NCBI GenBank assembly: GCA_003456855.1
Contig: DMOO01000130.1
Span: forward strand, 1-7,036
DNA length: 7,036 nt
Direction of reading: 5' to 3'
Source of the DNA: Sphaerochaeta sp.
GTDB lineage: Bacteria; Spirochaetota; Spirochaetia; Sphaerochaetales; Sphaerochaetaceae
Shown: piece by piece, positions 1 through 4,574 of the stretch
Layout of the letters: each line of letters opens with the position of its first letter
Numbering within the stretch: position 1 is the stretch's first letter
Notes under the pieces: model-generated
What the model was told of the DNA's origin: nothing
The model's database searches: none
The model's input: only the letters and a program-made list of their open reading frames with translations
Made by a program: the position numbers and the translations under genes

Positions 1-176
1 TGACCGGCGATGAGCGTGACGAGATTGTCGTCTGGGACAGGCACACCATGTACATCTACACCCAGGACGGAGAGGCGGCAGCGGACCCGAGAGGAGTCTA
101 CAAGCCGTTCAAGTACCCTGAGTACAACTCCTCCAACTACAGAGGCGAGTACTGTTTCCCGAACTGGGAGAAGTGA
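1..176 (+). CDS. C-terminal fragment, rhamnogalacturonan-lyase-like / FG-GAP-type protein (partial, 5' end outside window)
   Basis: Reading from base 3, the frame is open for 57 codons and ends with TGA at 174-176. The fragment begins TGDERDEIVVWDRHTMYIYT and ends with a Tyr/Asn-rich tail (YKPFKYPEYNSSNYRGEY, then FPNWEK). The block GD-x-R-x-E-I-V-V-W-D followed by an I-Y-T strand resembles the last propeller blade of PL11 rhamnogalacturonan lyases and related FG-GAP proteins; in relatives a tail of the form P-x-Y-N-x-S-N-Y precedes the C-terminus. Such enzymes are secreted and cut the rhamnose-galacturonate backbone of pectin. Catalytic regions and any signal peptide lie outside the window, so activity cannot be judged. 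The gene is convergent with the Nudix gene and the two stop codons directly abut. That this is coding sequence is fairly secure; the family name is a recollection-based inference. Confidence 0.55.
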   Translation, partial: TGDERDEIVVWDRHTMYIYTQDGEAAADPRGVYKPFKYPEYNSSNYRGEYCFPNWEK

Positions 177-575
177 TCAGCTGATAGCCTCACAGAGTTC
201 ATCGAGAATCTGGATATCCGCAGGCAGCCATTTGACGCTGCGGATGTCCTCCTTTGTAAGCCAGCGGGCCGACTCGGCCTCCTTCAGTTCCAGATGACCT
301 GATATTATCGAGCACCAGAAGCAGTCCATCGAGAGATGGAACTTGGGGTAGTCGTATTCAAGGGTGTCGATGTAGTCACCGACCTCTATCTCCGTGTCCA
401 GCTCCTCCTCGATCTCTCGCTTCAAGGCCTGCTGAGGGGTCTCCCCCTGCTCGATCTTTCCACCCGGGAATTCCCACCAGCCCTTGTAGTCCCCATAGCC
501 GCGGGCAGTGGCAAAGATCCTGTTTCCGGCCCTGATGACAGCAGCGACAACCCTTACCGTCTTGAGCTCGCTCAT
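177..575 (-). CDS. MutT/NudG-like Nudix (deoxy)nucleoside triphosphate pyrophosphohydrolase
   Basis: This 132-residue protein is a typical single-domain Nudix hydrolase. The Nudix box spans residues 39-61: G39, E45, then R53-E54-I55-E56-E57-E58, with E54, E57 and E58 the expected Mg2+-binding glutamates. WWEFPGGKIEQGE (33-45) and the FHLSMDCFWC strand (residues 79-88) resemble MutT/NudG-type enzymes that hydrolyse oxidised or otherwise non-canonical (d)NTPs to monophosphates. The glycine usually following EExx in the box is Asp60; I recall this in related proteins, so it need not inactivate the enzyme. The ATG at 575-573 overlaps the stop of the upstream M20 gene (ATGA), and a GAAGGAG ribosome site ends 8 nt before it, inside the last codons of that gene, so translation is probably coupled. 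The family is secure; the substrate is not determined. Confidence 0.9.
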   Translation of the reverse strand: MSELKTVRVVAAVIRAGNRIFATARGYGDYKGWWEFPGGKIEQGETPQQALKREIEEELDTEIEVGDYIDTLEYDYPKFHLSMDCFWCSIISGHLELKEAESARWLTKEDIRSVKWLPADIQILDELCEAIS

Positions 576-1744
576 TTCAACAGCTCCTTCAGGATTCCCT
601 CGTAGCCAAGCTCGGCCTTCTGAAGCTGGTCTATCTCTATGTACTCGTCAATGGTGTGGGCCAGGTTCTCAAGGGAGGGACCGAAGCCTATGGTCTTGAT
701 TCCAGCCTCTCCGCAGAAGTGGCTCCCGTTGGTGCAGAAGGAGTAGTGGGAGAGCTCTGTCTTGACTCCGGCCTCAGTTATTCCCTTGTAGGCCTTCCTT
801 ACTAGCTCGTCATCCTTGTCCAGGACCCAGCCTGGGAAGAACCTAGTAGCCTTGACGTTCATGCCCTTCCAGCTTGGGTGCTCACCTTCGCGGATATAGC
901 ACCTTGCTTTTAGATTAGGCAAATTTGCTCTGACTTTCTCGATGGCCTGGTTTATTGGTTCAAGAATAATTTCTGGTGTATCACCGACAATTAGGCGTCT
1001 ATCAAAGGTTGCAGTGCACAATCCTGGAACCACTGACTGCCCAGGGAAAGGAGATGAGACTATGTCTGTAAGCTCCATCATCCCCTTGCCGAGAAGCGGG
1101 TGCTCTGCCGGTTCTATCTTGAATATCTCCTCAAGCAGGGCAACCATGTGCCTCACTGCATTGACGCCTTTCTCCGGGTTGGCGGAGTGGCAGGTCTTGC
1201 CCTCTGTCTCCACCACTATCTCGGCTCTTCCCCTTTGTCCTATGTTCAATCTGAGCTGTGTGGATTCTCCGATTATCACGTAGTCTGGTCTGCAGTACTC
1301 GGAGACCGCTCTGGTGGAGACGCCTTCGAAGATCTCCTCCTGACAGGAGCATGAGACGTATACCTTTCCTGCAAAGTCCCGATTCCTGGCGAATCTCGCC
1401 GCTGCTATGATCATGGCACTGTCAGCGCCCTTCATGTCTGATGTTCCACGGCCGTAAATCCTTCCATTGTCAATATCTGCTGCAAACGGGTCGTGGGTCC
1501 ACCTTGATCTGTCTGAGATGTCTACGGTGTCAATATGGCCGTCCATGACCACGGTCTTTCCAGGACGCTTCCCGAAGAAACCACCGATAACATTGCCGTA
1601 GTCATCGATGTGTATGTCATCGTAGCCAAGGTCCTCCATCTTCTTCTTTATGACCATGGCCACGCCTTCCTCCTGCCCGGAAAGGCTGGGCTGTCTGATA
1701 AGATCCCTGCAAAGTTCAACAAGCTCGGTATCAATGTTCTCCAT
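572..1744 (-). CDS. M20-family metallohydrolase, YgeY-like (selenium-metabolism-linked hydrolase family)
   Basis: A 390-residue M20 peptidase/deacylase with the full di-metal set (numbered from the chosen start): H70 and D72 in DGHIDTVD, D103 in GRGTSDMKG, E136/E137 in CQEE, E160 in GEST, and H363 near the C-terminus (LAHTIDEY). The lid/dimerisation part has CHSANPEKGVNAV around residue 186. RGTSD, IGQRGR and HPSWKG match Escherichia coli YgeY rather than DapE or ArgE. YgeY proteins are linked by genome context to selenium-dependent molybdenum hydroxylase loci, but the substrate is unknown and no such genes are visible here. The start is placed at ATG 1744-1742 because an AGGAG (1757-1753) lies 8 nt upstream; an in-frame ATG six codons earlier (1762) has no ribosome site and lies upstream of the predicted transcription start. 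It is first in a unit with the Nudix gene. Confidence 0.88.
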   Translation of the reverse strand: MENIDTELVELCRDLIRQPSLSGQEEGVAMVIKKKMEDLGYDDIHIDDYGNVIGGFFGKRPGKTVVMDGHIDTVDISDRSRWTHDPFAADIDNGRIYGRGTSDMKGADSAMIIAAARFARNRDFAGKVYVSCSCQEEIFEGVSTRAVSEYCRPDYVIIGESTQLRLNIGQRGRAEIVVETEGKTCHSANPEKGVNAVRHMVALLEEIFKIEPAEHPLLGKGMMELTDIVSSPFPGQSVVPGLCTATFDRRLIVGDTPEIILEPINQAIEKVRANLPNLKARCYIREGEHPSWKGMNVKATRFFPGWVLDKDDELVRKAYKGITEAGVKTELSHYSFCTNGSHFCGEAGIKTIGFGPSLENLAHTIDEYIEIDQLQKAELGYEGILKELLK

Positions 1745-1752
1745 CGCTTTTG

Positions 1753-1757
1753 CTCCT
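1753..1757 (-). promoter_or_regulatory. Ribosome binding site deciding the YgeY-like start
   Basis: The minus strand reads AGGAG here, followed by 8 nt (CAAAAGCG) and the ATG at 1744. This good match and spacing favour 1744 over the longer start at 1762, which is preceded by an AT-rich stretch without any purine-rich site. Confidence 0.7.
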
Positions 1758-1763
1758 GCCATT

Positions 1764-1792
1764 ATTCTGAATCAACGCGCAGAAGTGGTCAA
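1764..1792 (-). promoter_or_regulatory. Predicted sigma70-type promoter for the YgeY-like/Nudix unit
   Basis: On the minus strand, TTGACC (1792-1787, 5/6 to the -35 consensus) is followed by a 17-bp spacer and CAGAAT (1769-1764, 4/6 to the -10). Transcription would start near 1757, leaving a leader of only about 13 nt that begins at or beside the AGGAG ribosome site. A second possible -10, TACAAT (1810-1805), has no good -35. This is a consensus match read by eye; no experimental support is available. Confidence 0.45.
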
Positions 1793-1814
1793 GGACGGAT
1801 TTCGATTGTATAAT
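1786..1814 (+). promoter_or_regulatory. Predicted sigma70-type promoter for the DUF2130-gtrA unit
   Basis: TGGTCA (1786-1791, 4/6 to the -35 consensus) is followed by a 17-bp spacer and a perfect TATAAT -10 box (1809-1814). Transcription should begin near 1821, so the GGGAG ribosome site (1822-1826) would sit almost at the 5' end of the mRNA, 7 nt before the ATG at 1834. Its -35 occupies nearly the same base pairs as the -35 of the divergent promoter. Confidence 0.6.
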
Positions 1815-1833
1815 TGAATATGGGAGCCTGAAG

Positions 1834-3126
1834 ATGAAAGAGATTACCTGTCCGAACTGCCACATGACCTTCAAGATGGAAGGTTCTGAGTATGCTGAAA
1901 TAATAGCCCAGATTAGAAATGATGAGTTTGAAAATGCATTGAAAGCCAATGTTCAGAGTTCTGTAAAAGCCAAGGAACTTGAGCTCAACAGACTTCACAT
2001 GACCGAGCTCGGCGCCAAGGACCGGGAGCTTCAGAGACTTCAGAACGAGATAGAGAGGCTTACCGACAAGCTCAATTCGGCAGCCGAGAGCATGAAGACG
2101 ACCTTGGAGTCAGAGGTCCAGAGGGTCTCGAGCCAGAAGGACATGGAGATACTCAGGCTCAAGGGTGTCATAGAGAGAAGCGACGCCGACAAGCAGCTTG
2201 CGGTTCAGAGCAAGGTGGAGGAGTTCAACAGACAGCTTGCGGATGACAGGCAGAGCATCGCCACCCTGAAGCAGAGACTTGAGACTAAGGACTCGGAGAA
2301 GGAGCTTGCCCTGAAGAATGCGAAGGACAGCTATGACACCATGCTCAAGATGAAGGACGAGGAGATTGCACGCTACAAGGACTTCAAGACCCGCATGTCC
2401 ACAAAGCTTCTTGGAGAGAGCCTTGAGCAGCACTGCATGATAGAGTTCAACAGACTTCGTGCAACCGCCTTCCCGCACGCCTACTTCGACAAGGACAACG
2501 ATGCCTCCGGCGGCTCCAAGGGTGACTTCATCTTCAGGGACAGCCAGGATGGAGTAGAATACATCTCGATCATGTTCGAGATGAAGAACGAGATGGATGA
2601 GGATGCATCCAGGTCCAAGAAGCATAAGAACGAGGACTTCTTCGCCAAGCTGGACAAGGACAGAAGGGAGAAGGGCTGCGAGTACGCAGTCCTGGTCTCC
2701 ATGCTCGAGCCTGACAGTGAGCTTTACAATGCCGGCATCGTGGACGTCTCATACCGCTATGAGAAGATGTATGTCATCAGGCCCCAGTTCTTCATTCCAA
2801 TGATTACTATCCTCCGCGATGCCGCAAGGAACTCCGTGGAGTACAAGAAGGAGCTTGCGGTGGTGAGAAACCAGAACATCGACATAGAGAACTTCAACAG
2901 CAAGCTCGAGGAGTTCAAGGACAAGTTCGGCAGAAACTACAGACTTGCTTCGGAGAAGTTCGCCGATGCCATCAAGGAGATCGACAAGAGCATGGCAGCC
3001 CTGCAGAAGACCAAGGACTACCTCCTTGGCTGCGAGAACAACCTGCGCCTTGCCAACGACAAGGCCGAGGATCTGACCTTGAAGAAGCTTACAAAGGACA
3101 GTCCTTCGCTCCAGGACAAGATATGA
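1834..3126 (+). CDS. DUF2130-family coiled-coil protein with PD-(D/E)XK-nuclease-like core
   Basis: A 430-residue soluble protein of no known function. It opens with a lone CPNC knuckle (C6, C9; no second Cys pair, so zinc binding would need a partner or a dimer). Residues about 45-185 are a long charged coiled coil rich in Glu, Lys, Arg and Leu heptads. A conserved globular domain follows (about 186-335): GESLEQH (E195), GDFIF (D231), FEMKN (E249, K251), a KHKNEDFFAKLDKDRREKG helix, and YVIRPQFFIPMI. A second charged helical stretch ends the protein (about 336-420). This order matches the DUF2130 family. The E...GD...ExK pattern resembles the PD-(D/E)XK nuclease fold, and a coiled coil plus such a core recalls RmuC; that link is my inference. 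ATG 1834 has a GGGAG site 7 nt upstream. The stop overlaps the gtrA start by 4 bp. Confidence 0.85.
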   Translation: MKEITCPNCHMTFKMEGSEYAEIIAQIRNDEFENALKANVQSSVKAKELELNRLHMTELGAKDRELQRLQNEIERLTDKLNSAAESMKTTLESEVQRVSSQKDMEILRLKGVIERSDADKQLAVQSKVEEFNRQLADDRQSIATLKQRLETKDSEKELALKNAKDSYDTMLKMKDEEIARYKDFKTRMSTKLLGESLEQHCMIEFNRLRATAFPHAYFDKDNDASGGSKGDFIFRDSQDGVEYISIMFEMKNEMDEDASRSKKHKNEDFFAKLDKDRREKGCEYAVLVSMLEPDSELYNAGIVDVSYRYEKMYVIRPQFFIPMITILRDAARNSVEYKKELAVVRNQNIDIENFNSKLEEFKDKFGRNYRLASEKFADAIKEIDKSMAALQKTKDYLLGCENNLRLANDKAEDLTLKKLTKDSPSLQDKI

Positions 3127-3566
3127 CCATACTGAAGAGACTCTGGGATAAATACAGGACCTTTATCGTATACATGGTCTTCGGCCTGATGGCCACACTG
3201 CTTGAGACCTTTCTGTACTGGCTCTTCTATGAGGTCATAGGGCTGCGCAACATGGTGTCCACCGTGATTGCCATCATAATCACGATCACCTTCGCGTTCT
3301 TCACCAACAAGATCTTCGTCTACAGGTCCAAGGAATGGGAATTCTCTGTTGTCATCAAGGAGCTTCTGTCCTTCTACTGGTTCAGGGCCCTGACCGGACT
3401 GTTCAACATGCTCTTCATGTACGTGACCGTGGACAGGCTTGCCTGGTGGCCTGTGGGCATGAAGGCAATAGCCGCCATCCTGGTGGGCATAATGAACTAC
3501 CTTCTGGGGCTTCTTGTTGTCTTCAGGAAAAAAGAGAAAAAGGACGGGGACTCAACTCCAGGCTGA
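3123..3566 (+). CDS. GtrA-family small integral membrane protein
   Basis: A 147-residue membrane protein with four hydrophobic segments at about residues 13-37, 43-64, 83-103 and 112-134, a short positively charged N-terminus and a Lys-rich tail (RKKEKKDGD). The TM1-TM2 region with FAFFTNKIFVYRSK matches the GtrA family, whose members are usually four-helix proteins of about 120-150 residues. Some are thought to flip undecaprenyl-phosphate-linked sugars across the inner membrane for O-antigen or wall polysaccharide modification; most are uncharacterised. No glycosyltransferase gene is adjacent, which is unusual for the glucosylation type. The ATG overlaps the DUF2130 stop (ATGA) and has an AGGA site 6 nt upstream, so translation is probably coupled. 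The last 15 bp overlap the end of the convergent pyrC. Confidence 0.85.
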   Translation: MTILKRLWDKYRTFIVYMVFGLMATLLETFLYWLFYEVIGLRNMVSTVIAIIITITFAFFTNKIFVYRSKEWEFSVVIKELLSFYWFRALTGLFNMLFMYVTVDRLAWWPVGMKAIAAILVGIMNYLLGLLVVFRKKEKKDGDSTPG

Positions 3567-4574
3567 GATCGGATAGGCCTTTCTGGCTATGTCAAGAAGC
3601 TTCTTTGTCACCTTTGGGACCTTTGTGGGTATCTGGTGGATACCGAAGGCCTCAAGTGCATTGGCGCCAAGAAGGGCGTTAAGCCTGTCCTCTTCCATGC
3701 CGGCCTCCCTAAGGGCCTTTATGGCTAGGAGCATTCCCTCCATCCCAGGTATTCCACTTGCTCCCTTCTGCTTGTCCTCAAGTGTATGAGGGGCATGGTC
3801 GCTCTCTATCCAGTCCACAGAACCGTCGAAGAGTCCGTTCCATACTGCCAGCCTGTCAGATTCGTCCCTTAGCGGTGGGTTCATCTTGACGATCTCTGTT
3901 TCCTTGTCCCTGTTCATGAGTATGTGATGCGGCGTTGCTCCGCAGGTGATCTTTACAATCCCTCTGGTTCTGGCATCACAGACTGCCTTCAAGGCACCTG
4001 CTGTGCTTATGTGGGCAATATGGAGCGTGCCCTTGAAGCCTGCCTTCTCGGCGCAGTCTATCTGGTCTTTAACAGACTGCACCTCGCTGGCTGCAGGACG
4101 CACGTCTGCGTGTTTGGATGCTGTCCTTACAAACAGCTCCTCCTTCTCGCAGTGGACTGCAAGGACACCCTCGTAGCCAAGTTCTGCAAGTTTCGAGTAG
4201 ATCCCCTGCTGGGATCTCTTGCCTACAATTCCCATGTCGCCTGTTGACTGGGAGGCGAACATCTTGAGCCCGCAGACTCTGGGGAAGAACAGCTGATAGG
4301 TCCTGACCATCTCCTCTATCTGGCTTGGATCAGGTGTGATCCCAAGATAGAGGTGGTAGTGCACGTCGAAGCCTTTATGCTTAAGCTCCCTTTCGCCATA
4401 CTCACCAAGGTGGATCCTTTGGATTGCATTCTCCCTGTTTGTAACAGGCGGGTTTGTGTTGGGCATGTCGAAGAAGACGTTGAAGCCGATCTTTGCTCCA
4501 GTCTCCATTCCATGGAGAACCGTCTCCTTGTTGCTTTGGTTCCAGTCTCTGAAGTGCACATGTGGATCTGTCAC
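3552..4574 (-). CDS. pyrC: Dihydroorotase, catalytic-core form
   Basis: Catalyses the reversible cyclisation of N-carbamoyl-L-aspartate to dihydroorotate in de novo pyrimidine synthesis (cytosolic). The 340 residues contain the amidohydrolase metal site: H5 and H7 with R9 in DPHVHFRD, the probable carboxylated lysine K104 in GLKMFAS, H141 in AVHCEKE, H188 in HIAHIST, and the catalytic D259 in ESDHAPHT. MPNTNPPVT (residues 37-45) and MNPPLRDESDR are also classic. Motifs are class I-like, but the flanking beta-sandwich of class I enzymes (usually over 400 residues) is absent at both ends: the HxH motif starts at residue 5 and the chain stops after AYPISAWS. The start is GTG at 4574, overlapping the pyrDK stop as GTGA, with AAGGAG ending 8 nt upstream. 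No in-frame upstream start can add the missing part. It is last in the pyr operon. Confidence 0.9.
   Translation of the reverse strand: MTDPHVHFRDWNQSNKETVLHGMETGAKIGFNVFFDMPNTNPPVTNRENAIQRIHLGEYGERELKHKGFDVHYHLYLGITPDPSQIEEMVRTYQLFFPRVCGLKMFASQSTGDMGIVGKRSQQGIYSKLAELGYEGVLAVHCEKEELFVRTASKHADVRPAASEVQSVKDQIDCAEKAGFKGTLHIAHISTAGALKAVCDARTRGIVKITCGATPHHILMNRDKETEIVKMNPPLRDESDRLAVWNGLFDGSVDWIESDHAPHTLEDKQKGASGIPGMEGMLLAIKALREAGMEEDRLNALLGANALEAFGIHQIPTKVPKVTKKLLDIARKAYPISAWS

Noticed and set aside
10..297. 95-codon plus-strand frame crossing the junction at 176
   Set aside because: Ser/Thr/Arg-rich, low-complexity translation; it overlaps two better-supported coding regions in other frames.
599..611. 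13-bp repeat (CTTGGCTACGAGG on the minus strand) shared with 4170-4182
   Set aside because: Both copies encode Leu-Gly-Tyr-Glu-Gly in unrelated proteins; common codons and a common local motif explain it.
572..1762. Longer start (ATG at 1762) for the YgeY-like protein
   Set aside because: No ribosome site precedes it and it lies upstream of the predicted transcription start; the ATG at 1744 has AGGAG at 8 nt.
2215..2470. Short direct repeats around GAGTTCAACAGAC in the DUF2130 gene
   Set aside because: They encode Glu-Phe-Asn-Arg in helical parts of the protein and reflect coiled-coil composition rather than a DNA repeat.
2110..2625. 171-codon open frame on the minus strand opposite the DUF2130 gene
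   Set aside because: Leu/Val/His-rich translation is the mirror of Glu/Lys-rich coiled-coil codons; no domain and no ribosome site.
3528..3575. Intrinsic terminator for pyrC
   Set aside because: The U-tract is good but the only stem is 4-5 bp with a G-U pair and lies several bases from the tract, so it is mentioned only as a finding.
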